From Platanthera guangdongensis (Eukaryota > Streptophyta > Magnoliopsida > Asparagales > Orchidaceae): a DNA stretch of 64,000 nucleotides. The notes beneath the pieces were generated by a model. That model was not told the origin of the DNA, did not search any database, and saw nothing but the letters and a program-made list of their open reading frames with translations. The first letter of the stretch is position 1, and every line of letters begins with the position of its first letter. Both the position numbers and the translations under genes were made by a program. The stretch is from assembly GCA_039583875.1 (NCBI GenBank), contig CM077150.1, positions 3,614,332 to 3,678,331 on the forward strand. The letters are read 5' to 3'. This document shows positions 23,738 through 36,300 of the stretch, one piece after another.

Positions 23738-23870
23738 GGCTCTGCTTGGCACAATGTTTTGTTCAGATGTGTTTGGACAAAAACACCATCATCATAGAAT
23801 ATATGTTTGACAAAATAACAGTTATGACTGTCACTAAGAAAAGAAAATTAGATTTGAACATAAAAGTTGT
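23738..23870 (+). mobile_element. Truncated copy of a Tourist-like MITE
   Basis: The sequence resembles the left half of the complete MITE at 46787-47005 (CTTGGCAC start, TTTGGACAAAAAC, ATATGTTTGAC, GAACATAAAA) and then diverges. It directly abuts the PIF-like element on its left. I see no right end. Confidence 0.5.
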
Positions 23871-23929
23871 TACGGTTTACTTGACGCCCCTGACAGATTG
23901 TGCTAAACTTGTCCGTCTTAACCCACAGA

Positions 23930-24600
23930 GCTGTCAAGTGCGCACACAGTCACATAACAAGAAAGATGGAACACATGTTATTTTTTACGTGGAAAACCCC
24001 TCAACCGATAAAAAAACACGTGACCGGGTCTGTGCCGATCAAAATCTAGTACGAGCTTTGGGTTACAAATCTTCTATAAAATCGAGGGCGACATGCCACT
24101 CCTCATTACAATTGGGGGATTAGGGAGTACACTTGTGCTCGGTGGGCGACAAACCGCCCCACACGAAACTTAAAGTTAGAGGCCTTTGGCGATGACATGC
24201 GCTTTTGAGCAATGTGCGGGAGCCGATCACGATCGCGGAGCGTGCAAAGTAATGTTGACGATGACTTGCGAGATGTTGGGCGCAAGGAGACTTCCCTGTC
24301 CGGCTCGTGAAACTGGCTCTTGGAGGACTTAGTCAAATTTATGGTGGAGAGACGACGACTCGTAGGAGAAATCCGGCATAACTCTGGCCTGAGGCGAAAG
24401 AAAGTATAAAGAAGAAATATGAGATCTGAAGAGGTCTGTGACTCCTTTTATAGCCTCTTGGAGATGGTTACGATAGTTATGCGGCTATCCGCACAACGTA
24501 ACCACCAATAATATTATTTTAAGAATACTTTGGAATGTATATTATTTGCATAATATTTACTAAATGTCAGACATTTATTTTATTAACGGCGTACCCCCAT
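23930..24600 (-). repeat. Copia-LTR-like relict
   Basis: On the minus strand a TATAAAAGG box lies at about 24453-24444, and downstream at 24000-23982 the words GGGGTTTTCC and ACGTAAAAAA appear, a combination common in plant copia LTRs. I could not find the exact ends or a TSD, so the boundaries are approximate. Confidence 0.4.
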
Positions 24601-24734
24601 TAATCATGGTGGTTAGTGGGTGGTTATTCATGAAATGAATGATGACAATCGTGGCAAAATGATCAGATGACGGGGAAGACCCGCCATGGATGAGTAGCCA
24701 CCTTGACAGCGGATGGCTGTCGGCGAAGGAGGAC

Positions 24735-24960
24735 CGCAGTCGCGGGGAGGGGCGGCCGGGGTGCGGCCCCCCCTTGCGGGCGGCGTCTTGCGGTCGGGGA
24801 TGCTCCGCGGCCGGGGTGCGGCTGGGGAGGGGCAACCGGGGTGCGGCCGCCCCATGCGTGCGACACCCCTTGGCCGGGAGGCGGCCGCAGGGAGGGGCGG
24901 CGGGGGTGCAACTGCCCCTTGCGGGCAGTGCCATGCGACCGGCCGCTCGGCACCGGCGAT
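24735..24960. repeat. GC-rich repeat patch
   Basis: Three imperfect copies of GGGGAGGGGC followed by CGGGGTGCGGC start near 24744, 24824 and 24890. The composition is strikingly GC-rich compared with the AT-rich flanks. Several frames are open in both directions only because stops are rare in such sequence; I do not call a gene. Confidence 0.6.
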
Positions 24961-25000
24961 GGCGGCGTCGGTGGCCGGTCGCGGTGATGGCTCGGACGAT

Positions 25001-25996
25001 GCACGTAGTGAGAGTAGTGTGCGGGGGATCACTTGTGTGGTGGTCAAACCTATAATCCTACTTAGTTGATGGGAATCATGAGGAGTGCACTATTTGCACA
25101 CTAATCCCTTATTGGGATCGAATACTAAATAGAGCCTAATGCCGTATTTGAGGGGGCTGATCCGATTACAACCACGAGCCGTTCGATGGTACCTTGGCGC
25201 GGCTCTGCCCCACCTACAAAATCAGTAATTTTCCCGCGGAAAATAGAGCGCCACACTAGCCCTTAGTTATCAAACGGGACAACGTATCAGGGGTATTTTC
25301 GTCAGCCAACCACAAACCAATTTGGCGCGCAGTCTAACGGTCACGGTGGGAGGCCCTACGCCTACTTTGACACTGACATAACGCTTACTTTATTATTATT
25401 TATTATATAATTATTAAAATATTAATTACCAGTTTTGATTAATGCTCACTTTATTAAAACTTTAATTAAAATAATAATAATAATCATCATATCTCAAACA
25501 ATTATTGTAGATTTCATCCTCAGGCCTCAAGAACCTTTTAATACGAAGAAAAAGCCCGACAAGGAGAAAGAGAGATGCTCACCTTTAGCTTTGATTACCG
25601 CTTTAATGGCGATTTTGGTGGTGGGGAAACCCTAATCTTCGACGGAGGGCATTTATTTATTGCGTCTGTTGTAGCAATCAGAAAGCTCAGTTTTGTGCAA
25701 TTATACTGTCCGCTTCAGTCCTTTCTCCAGCTCATTTCTGCCGAATCTCTTGTCCTTTTGCTCTTCCCATCCGCCCGTGAGAGATTCATCCCGGTCCCGC
25801 TGCAAATCGAAGATTTCGTTAGGGCAACCGGCGATTTCCCGCATTTGAGAAGCAATTATATCGAAATGCGGCGAAAATTGGAGCAAATCACGGAGGTATG
25901 GTTTTATCTGAAAAATAGCTTGCATACGTCGTCTTCTTGGTCTCGAAGGAAGCACGGCGAGGAGATGCTGTAGAATTTTCATTGTTTGAGTTGATA
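25001..25996 (+). promoter_or_regulatory. Upstream and probable 5' leader region of the LRR receptor-like gene
   Basis: This holds the likely promoter and untranslated leader of the gene starting at 25997. An AT-rich stretch (25380-25500) is followed by a leader-like region with small upstream ATGs (for example at 25575). The in-frame ATG at 25937 would extend the protein by 20 residues but would put a charged stretch before the signal peptide, so 25997 is preferred. I cannot place the transcription start. Confidence 0.4.
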
Positions 25997-27332
25997 ATGG
26001 CGTGGAGATGTCACTCCTCTTACCTGTTTCTAGGGTTTATAGTTTTAACCTCGGTTTCATCTTCAAGCCAGCTGCAATCCTCGCAAGCGTGGACATTACT
26101 TAGCCTCCAGCGACTGTTAAATTTCCCATTGGTTTTAACAAGCTGGGAAATCAACACCGATTTCTGCGGCTCCGAACCAAATCCATCAGTAACTGTTGTT
26201 TGCTATGAAGAAAGCATAACTCAACTACATATCAATGGGAACGAGAATGCTTCTACGCTACCCAGAAGTTTCTCCATTGATTCCTTCTTCACCACCCTCA
26301 CAAGGCTCCCCACACTGAAAGTCCTCTCATTGACTTCTCTCGGGTTACGGGGTTCAATTCCTGCAAAGATTTCACGGCTGTCTTCTCTAGAGATAGTAAA
26401 TATGAGCTCAAATTTGTTGGTTGGAGTGATTCCAGGAGGAATTTCTCGATTGAAGAATCTGCAGACATTGATTCTGGATCATAACCTTATTGGCGGAAGA
26501 TTGCCAGAGTGGATTGGCTCTTTTCCCCTCATGGAGGTGTTGAGTTTGAAGAACAACACATTTAACGGGCCTTTGCCAGTTTCAGTGAGCAATTTGGCGT
26601 CGCTTCGAGTGCTCGTGTTGTCATTCAACAAATTCTCTGAATCACTGCCTGATCTTAGCGGGTTGGTCAATCTTCAAGTGCTTGATTTGGAGAGCAATTA
26701 CTTTGGCCCCCAGTTTCCAAGTTTGAGCAAGAAGATCGTTAAACTTCTTATGAGAAATAACAATTTTACAGGGGGGATTCCTTCTGAGCTCAGTTCTTAC
26801 TATCTTCTTCAGCAGGTAGATATTTCTTCAAATAAATTCGTGGGGCCTTTCATTCCATCACTGCTGTCTCTCGCTTCAATCAAGTACATCAATATTGCTG
26901 GAAATCGGTTTACTGGTATACTTTCTCCAAACACATCATGCAATGATGAACTCGAAGATGTAGATTTGTCGTATAATTTGTTGACCGGGAGCCTGCCAGC
27001 TTGTCTAAGTTCAAAATCCAAGCACAGGATTGTTCTGTATTATGGAAATTGCTTGACAAACAAAGCTCAAATTCAGCATCCAATCTCCTTCTGTCAGAAT
27101 CAAGCTCTTGCTGTGGATTTGTCGCCTCGAAATCCAAAGAAGGCATCGGTTCATAAAGCAATTGTTGCCATTACTGTGGCAGGATCCATTGTAGTAGCTC
27201 TGATTGTGGCTTTTGTTTCGTTTTATTTTCTGAAAAGAACAAATGCTAGAAGAGTTATGAAAAGACCTCCAAGAAGGGTTATTGAGCATGCTTCAAATGG
27301 CTACCCTTCAAAATTTCTAGCCGATGCCAGTA

Positions 27333-27371
<39 letters not shown>

Positions 27372-30300
27372 TTCCATGATCTTCTGCTCATATATGATGC
27401 TATTTTGCAGATACTTTTTTTTTCATTTTCCCCACGTTCTTCCGAAGAGATATTCATAATTATGTTTCATGCCTTTTTTGAATGATGTTTTCATGTTCAC
27501 CGTCAAGGGTATATCTCTCAAACAATAAAGCTGGGAGCCCTTGGTATTCCTTCATACCGAGCCTTCTCTTTAGAAGAACTTGAGGCAGCCACAAACAACT
27601 TTGACACATCATCTTTCATGGGAAAAGGTTCTCTTGGTCAGGTTTGTTATTAAATTTCAGTATTAACACAAAATTTGATAAATTTCAAATATTCAAACTG
27701 GATTGAATTGTAATGCTTAATTTCTACCGTAAAGTCCTCATCCAGCTCAGATCTTCTACCAAATTTTGTTATTGTCGTCAAAATTTATCAAACTCTTAGA
27801 GTCCGTTCGTTTGGCAGGAAATGAGATGCAAGAATTGCGGGAATCGAAATTGAAGTCAATTTCAATTTTGTTGTTGGGCTGAATGCAAGAATTCTGTCAC
27901 AAGTATTGAAATTAGTAATTCAGCTGTTCAGATGCATGTTAGAATTCAGTGAATGAAATTGAAATTTTAAATATAAAAATTGAATGAAATTGAAATTTTA
28001 AATATAAAAAGTAAATGAAATTGAAATTTTAAATATAAAAAGTGACAGAATTGGAATATCGGGACACTGTTCTCTTGTTCCATGATCGTCACAAGCCAGC
28101 AAATTGAAACTGATATATACTTTATATAATTGCTTAGCATTGCTTTATTCATGACAATAATATCTACCTAAAATGTGTACAAAGTTTAACTAACCAAAGG
28201 AATAGAAATTTGATTTGGGTGCACTGGTGAATGTAAGAAGGCCGGAATTTTGAGAATTTGTTTGAAAGGTGTATGCGAGCAAGAATGAAATCTGAAATTT
28301 AGAGCAATCTCTTGTGACCAAATTGTTTTACTTGATCGTGTCTGATCGCGACTAAATTTAGATCAAACTAATTACTTTAATTTAATGCAATAAAATTGAA
28401 ATGGTGAGTGTATGATAATGACTAAATTTTGATGTTATTTCAAGGCAATAGAAAGTTGAAGCTACTTTCACTGTTTATCAGATCACAGCCCTATATATTG
28501 TTTCCCTTTGCGCCAGATTGATGGGATCCGGAATGTGTAGGGCCGGGACGGGGGTAATATCATCTTTTAATAAACTGTATAAGCCTAGCAGGAGTCTATT
28601 AATAGCTGGGGTGTGGTGGGTAGAGGGGCATGCAAGTTGTAAGTCTTTGTTTTCCCGTTGGACTGAGTCGGGGAGTTTCTCCTCCGCCCGGATTTAGTAG
28701 AAATAAGTAGAACTAATAACTTCGATGATTTTATTCTTCCACATATGGAGAGATTTATACTATTACATCGGAATACGACTTGGTGACACGTCATTGATTC
28801 GTGTGGACTAATAATTCCTAATTTGGGGTTGCTCTATTTAGGATACAAATATTTTCTATATTAAATGCTAATATCTCATCTCTCTCAACTCTCCCCCTCA
28901 AGTCGGATGGAAGATGTCGGTCATGCCCAGTTTTCTGATGTCGTCAGTAAATATGTCATTTCCCAAGCTTTTAGTAAAGACATCTGCTAGTTGATCTTTT
29001 GATTGGACGAAAGAAGTGACCACTGTTTTCTTATCCAAGTGATCTTTGATAAAGTGCCGATCCACCTCGACATGCTTGGTCCTGTCATGTTGAACAGGGT
29101 TGTTGACTATGCTGATAGCCGCCTTATTGTCGCAAATAGGGAGAAGGGGGATGTATTAGTAAACCCCAAGTCATGTAGAATAGTACGAAGCCACAGACCT
29201 TCACACATCCCTTGTGACATCGCACGATACTCTGCTTCGACACTCGATCTGGCCACTACATTTTGCTTTTTACTGCGCCATGTCACCAGGTTTCCTCCAA
29301 CAAAGGAACAATAACCCGTAGTGGACTTCCAATCATCACGACATCCTGCCCAATCAACATCAGTAAAGACCTCTATCCTCAAGTGGTCATTCTTGATGAA
29401 CAGGAGTTCACGGCCAGGAGCTTTCTTTAAGTACCGTAACACCTGGTAAACTGCTTGTTGGTGTCTAACACGAGGAGTATGCATGTATCAGCTCAAAATG
29501 CCCACGACATATGTAATGTCCGGACGAGTATGAGATAGATATATTAGTTTTCCAACTAATCTCTCATAACGGGTGACATCAGCACGGTCACTGTCATCAT
29601 CTTCACAGATACAATGATTTTCTTCCATTGGGGTGTTCGCAGGAACACATCCAAGCATACCTGTCTCCTGTAGCAAATCTAGGACATACTTTCGCTGAGA
29701 TATGAAGATATCCTGATTGGATCTTGTCACCTCTATCCCCAGAAAATATCGTAACTTTCTCAAGTCTTTTACCTCAAATTCCTCAGCCAAGAGAGACTTG
29801 AGATTTGCAATTTCTTCTGCATAATTACCGATAATGACAATATCATCCACATAAACAATAAGAACCACAATACTCTGATCTTGTCTTCGAATGAACATAG
29901 TGTGATCTGCTTGCACCTGCTTATAACCAAACTTAAGCACAGCCTTGAGGAATCTGCCGAACCCTGCTATTAAGGACTGTTTCAAGCCATATAAGGATCT
30001 CAGTAACCGACAGACCATGCCTTTAGCATCCTCTTTACTAAATCCAGGAGGAAATGTCATATAGTGATATAGACCTCTTCCTCGAGGTCAACATGGAGGA
30101 ACGCGTTCTTGACATCCAATTGAAGGACCTCCCAGCTCATGATCGCAGCGATGGACAATAATACCCGAGTAGAGTTCATCTTGGCCACAAGAGCAAATGT
30201 CTCCTGGTAGTCCACACCCTGAGTCTGAGCGTACCCCTGAGCCACTAGCCGTGCTTTGTACCGTTCGACCTTCCCTTCCTGATTTTGCTTGAAGGAAAAC

Positions 30301-33300
30301 ACCCATCTTGAACCAATAGCTCTCTTGCCATGGGGAAGCGGAGAGACATCCCAAGGGTGATTTTTGTCCAAGGCAGCCATCTCCTCTTTCATAGCCTGAT
30401 CCCAAACTGGAATGCGCAAGGCTTCCTGCCATGTCCTGGGAATAGAAACAACCGAAAGAGAAGCAACAAAAGCCTGGTGGCCAGGAGAGAGATGATGGTA
30501 CTCAACGTGATTAGAAATAGGATGATTAGTACATGCAGACTTACGTAACTGAGCAAGTGGGATATGCAAGTCCGCATCATCAGGATCTGCGGCTGAAGCG
30601 GGCGCTGGTAGAGGCGGAGCCTTGGTAGCCTGTAAACGGGAAGTTCATCGGTGATACACGTGGGGAAACGGAGATATTGGAACAATAGGTAGAGGGATAG
30701 GAGGTCCCTGTTCCTGGGACAGAGAAGGTTGTGGTGGAGGGAGATGTAGTGGCTGTGGTAGTGGAGGTGGAACTGGAGGGATAGGAAGGGGAAGATCCAC
30801 ATGACTAGGAAGATCCACATGACTCACCCCCTGACGAAAAACATGTGTCGATGTCATGAAATATGATTCGACTTCCCGAAAAGTAACATCCATAGTGCAG
30901 TATAGACGACCGGAGGGAGGATGATAACACTGATACCCTTTAGTAGTGGAAGAGTATCCGAGGAACACACACCGATGAGCCCGTGGGTCTAGTTTGTCTC
31001 GGTGAGGCGAATGGACGTGGACGAAGCAAACACAACCAAAGACATGGGGGGAAAGGTGAGAAGTATAGACAGTAGTCATGGTAGACAGCCGTGCCAGAGG
31101 AGTAGCGTGGCCAAGGATACGTGAGGGAAGCTGATTGATAAGGTGAGCAGCAGTAAGAACTGCATCAACCCAATAGGGCTTGGGAAGGTGCATAGTGCCT
31201 AGAAGGTAACAGGCAACATCCAATAGGTGCCGGTTTTTACATTCGGCGACACCGTTTTGGGTAGAAGTGTGGACACACGTGGTCTGGTGGATAATACCAT
31301 GATCAGTAAGGTATTATCCAAAGGCTCTTCGATCATCATATTCGCCTCCATTATCACTACGCAAGACTCAGATGACCCCCTTGAATTGAGTCTGAATCAT
31401 TTTGTGAAAAAGCTGAAAACAAGCAAGGACCTCACTTTTTTTCTTCAACAAGTAAACCCAAGTCGTGCTAGAAAAACAATCAATGAAGGTGACAAACCAC
31501 CAAAAACCAAAGGTAGAAACAACATGGGATGGTCCCCAAACATCAGAGTGTATGATATCAAAAGGAGTACTATATGGAGATGACAAATGTGATGTATGAT
31601 GTCGCACATGTTTAAACCTGTCACATTCATCACAGATAAAGTGTTTCAAAAACGGGGAAAAACAGGAAAAAATTTCAGAAGATAAATAGGAGAAGGGTGT
31701 CCAAGTCGGCGATGCTAGCGACGAACATCTTCAACTGTAACAGCAGAACAGGAGAGGGCCTGAGATGAAGGCATGTCCAAGTTACAGACCACCGCGGTTA
31801 CTACTACTGCCAATGCTCCGCTTCGTACCCAGTTCCTGAAAAACACACGAATCAGGAAAAAAAGTTACCGAGCAATTGAGAGAGTGGGTAATATCACTAA
31901 TGAAAAGCAAATTGCGTGGAAAGGATGGAACATGAAGGACAGATGACAGAGAAATAAAAGAGGAACATGAGATCTGTCCTTTGCCAGCAATGGGGGATAA
32001 CATGCCATTAGCAGAAATAACCTTGTCCTTACCAGACAAGGGAGTGTAAGATAGGAAACCTGAGGAGGAACCGGTCATGTGATGGGTGACACCAAAATCA
32101 ATTACCCACTCAGAGGAGAAGGTTGTAGTAGTAGGAGCACTTGACATGACAATAGAGGCAATAAAAGCAGATGCACCCGATGGTGGATCAGGCTGAGAGT
32201 GCAGTAGGCGGCGGAAAACATCCAACTCCTGAGCAATAAGTTGACTGGGGGCAGTAGTAGAGATCTCGTCATAAACACTTGTAGAGTAAGCAACATCATG
32301 TTGTCTGAGATTTCCCTGACGATGACCACCACGACCTAGCCCTCGGCCAAGGCCACGACCACGAGGAGAAAGGTGAGGGTGAAGTATGTAACAGACCTCT
32401 CTGGTATGACCTTTGCGGCCACAATAATCACAGGACAGACCAGAGTTGCTGGGGATGATATTCGGTCCTTGGCTAGCGCCAGTCAAAGCAGAGAGTTTAG
32501 GAGGAAGATTAACACCATGGTGAAGACTAGCCGTAAGGGACTTTCGGCGGTCATCATCGCCTAGAACCATGTTGAAGGCCTCTCAAAGAGATGAGAAAGG
32601 AGAGCGGTGAAGGATATGAGTCCGCATCATGTCAAACTCCATATTCAGCCCCATCAAGAAGACATGAAGGCGAAATCGATCTTCCTGCTGCTGTAGCTGA
32701 ACAACATCTGCAGTGCACGCAAGGGTGAAGTGCGAGAAATAGTCCAGCTCCTGATATAGGCGCTCGAACTCTGAGAAAAAAGACGAGACAGTCATAGACC
32801 CTTGCCGCAACTCCAAAATGCGGCGAGTGAGTTCATACACCTGAGTCGAGCTGCCCACGTGCGAGTATGTCACACGGGCGCGGGTCCAGATGTCAAAGGC
32901 AGAGTCCATCAACATGTAACTTCGATAGACCTTCAGAGACAGAGTGTAGGAGCCACGAAACATCCAAGGAGTTTTCAGAATCCCATTTCTTCCAGGAGGG
33001 ATCCGTTTTTTGGGGTTCCGTACGGGTACCATCAATGTAACCAAACAACTGATGACTACGAATGACATGTTGCGCCGCCCGGGACCATTCAAGGTAGTTT
33101 GTGTCGTCCAACGGGACCGTGGTGATCTTCAGAGATCCGGAATGGCCATGAGCCCGCGGAGGGTCGCTTATTTGAGGCGGAATCACATCTGGTGACGTCA
33201 CAGAAGAGGCCTCCATGTTGGAACAGTAACCCGGCGCCGAAGAATCGCTTGGATCGCCTGGGGGGCGACTTGGATCGGCTGGCATCGGTAGGACTGGAAG

Positions 33301-36300
33301 CCGGCGGCAGCCAGCGGTGCAGAAGGGTCGCTAGAAGGACTAGCCGTGCATAGACACATTCGTCATGCAGAAATCGGTGTTTGGAAGATCGCCCGGACGA
33401 TCGAATCGACCGACTGCGTCATAGAGGGGTGGCGGCGACACCCCTCTCAGCAGCTAGCGGCAGAGCCGCCCGCCATCCTTGACGGGAGAGGCGTCGGCTG
33501 TGCGAGACGTGCCAGACCTGGCCGGAGATGAGGGCGTCGGGTGAGCAGGATGCGGGAGCGACGAAGTTGAGAACTAGCGGGACGGTGGAGTGGGGAACGA
33601 ACGAGATTTTAGGGTTGACTCTGATACCAAGTAGAAATAAGGAGAAATAATAACTTCGATGATTTTATTCTTCCACATAGGGGGAATTTATACTATTACA
33701 TCGGAATACGACTTGGTGACACGTCATTGATCAGTGTGCACTAATAATTCCTAAATAGGGTTTGCTCTATTTAAGATACAAATCTTACGTAGTTAATACA
33801 AATATTTTATATATTAAATGCTAATATCTCATCTCTCAACTGATTTCCTGTTCAGAGCTCTGCAACACATTCAGTCGGTTTTATGGATTTTTCCTGGGAT
33901 CCTTCTTTTGGCATTTTTTTATGTTTCGAGCCTTCTTCGCGCAATCCGCTAATCACGAGCTCCACTCCTTTTGACAATTGTGAGCTTTCCTGCTTGCGAG
34001 ACTGTCTCCACTAATGACTCGTTAAACCCGCTCCTCCCTTCAAGCGCTACGAGCTTTGCCTGCTATCACGAGTTCTTTCTTCAAGCTCTCTGAACGATCG
34101 CGTGTTATTCCTCCGCGAGTTCTGCCCATGATCGAGAATCGCGATTCCTTTCGTCTCTTCTATTGCGAGTCCTTGGGTCTTTTTTCTGCAACTTCCACAC
34201 TCCATCGCTCACGAGCTCCATCGTTGTACGCCGGTGCTACGAAAGCTCTGATTTCTTCTACGTGTTGTGAGTGCCTTCTTTGCACGAGCATTGTGTAACA
34301 CCACATCCACAATAATTGTATAACATGGGCCCGGTCGGGTCCCCACAACATACACTCATCACAAACACAGTATTAAAACAAGTTATAATACAAAAATTTG
34401 ACTAAAAAAATTGAATAGCACAATAAAAATGGACTATCAACTAAGAGTGTCCACATAATCTAGAAAAGAGATACGTAAGTCTTTGGCTTAAGGCCTATAC
34501 AACTAAGTCACATCAAATTCTACATTTTTCCTAATCTACTTCAGCTCGCTGGCCAAAACAACAATAAAAGGAAGTACATAATAGAAGAATGGAAAACACT
34601 TCATGAGGAAATTTCCATTTCGGCTTTTGCAGCCGGTTAGCGCGCACCTCCATCCGATTCGTGCTGCCACCAAACACCATGAGAGAGTAAATGAGGGTGA
34701 GCTATGAGTTGAACACAAACCACATAACAACCCCACTCCTCCCGACCGTTCTAGCGGATCTCGGGAAACCACATCACCTTGCAAGTTAGCACTCCATATG
34801 CAAATGACATACACGTAAACAAGCATATCATAAGCTATTGCCTAGATGCCATAAGCATCAATCATGTTCTTTATGTTGAACATCAAAAGAAAGGGGCAGA
34901 ATTATGTATGCAACTAGGTATCACCTACAGATCCGCCACAAAACCATATTTATATGTATGATTATAACATACCAGCTATCACAATCACATAATACATAAG
35001 ACATCTACCTACTTGTACCGACATTTCATAATAACTAACGGGCACGACAACAATTTACTACGATATAGATCCGACAACCGATACTCTTTATCATTAATCA
35101 AATCATGTACGTCGGCATTATGTATAAAGACCCAAAGCCCTCTCGTCGACATTATACCTAAAGACCAACACCATAACGTTTTTCAAAATCAATTTATTGG
35201 CAATGCATAAAGACCCACAACAAACTTGTTGGCGGCATTATACGTCGACCCAACGTCTTATCCTTTTCAACAACCTAATCATTAGCTCAAACAATCTCGT
35301 GTTGTCACATACGAATGCTAAGAATCTCACGTGCACCGCATGCCCTAACTCTAATATCGTGAACTTTCACAAAAAATGGGCATTACAACGACATCATGTC
35401 TGCATTCGCGCCTCTAACGGAATTCCTCCATGCAAAGCCGAGCAACATCATCAAATCGGGCCACCAAATGCTAGATGAGCATGTCCAGAAGCATTTTTAC
35501 TCGCTCGATGAGCATTTGTACTCTCCCATAGATCTTTTTTTGTTCCCCCGACAAGCAGTTCTGGCTCTGCTCGCCCGATGAGCATTTATGCTCGGACGAG
35601 TGCATCTTCAGTTATGACAAGGGAAAATGAGGGGTGTTGCACTTCGCGCCTCGCTGAGAGCTTCGGCTTCTGCAAGCTCCAATTTTATTGCGAGCTCCTA
35701 ATTCTTCCTTCTTTCATCTCGTCGAACTCATCGATTTCCTTCGAGCTCTCACTCATGCAACTCACAACAATACTTTCATGGCAGACAACTCTAAGTCAAC
35801 TTCTCACGAGGAATTTAAAACCAACTTACGTCTCACCAATATCTTTCTCACTGAGGTGACCAACTACTTGCCCTGGTCTAACGTTGTTGAGAACATTTTC
35901 AACATTAAAGGTCTTCACCTTCACTTAACAGATATGCCCCCTGGGGCTATGGATGCTACTTACAAAAAGTGGTTTCAGAATGACAATAAGGTGATCGCGT
36001 GGCTCTTAAATTCAATGGATACTAGATGTTACACATCAGTCATGTTTCTCCCAAGTGTCGAGGACATATGGTCATATATCTGGTCTGTGTACTCATCCGA
36101 GGAGAACTTACAAAAATTATATGATTTTTCAACTAATGACCTCTGCCACCCAAACTTTTGGATATTCATGACTTTGGTGCTCTCTTTAGTAGCCTCCTTG
36201 AACAGTGGAATGTCTTCAAATCTATCTCCACAGATCCAGTTGTCTCTTGATTCCAACGAGAAGCTCTCGTTGGTATTCTACTCCTCGAGTGCCCGCCCAA

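Noticed and set aside
24575..25069. Several 90-140 codon Pro/Arg/Gly-rich frames on both strands
   Set aside because: They overlap each other in all frames over GC-rich repeats; no start context or family resemblance.
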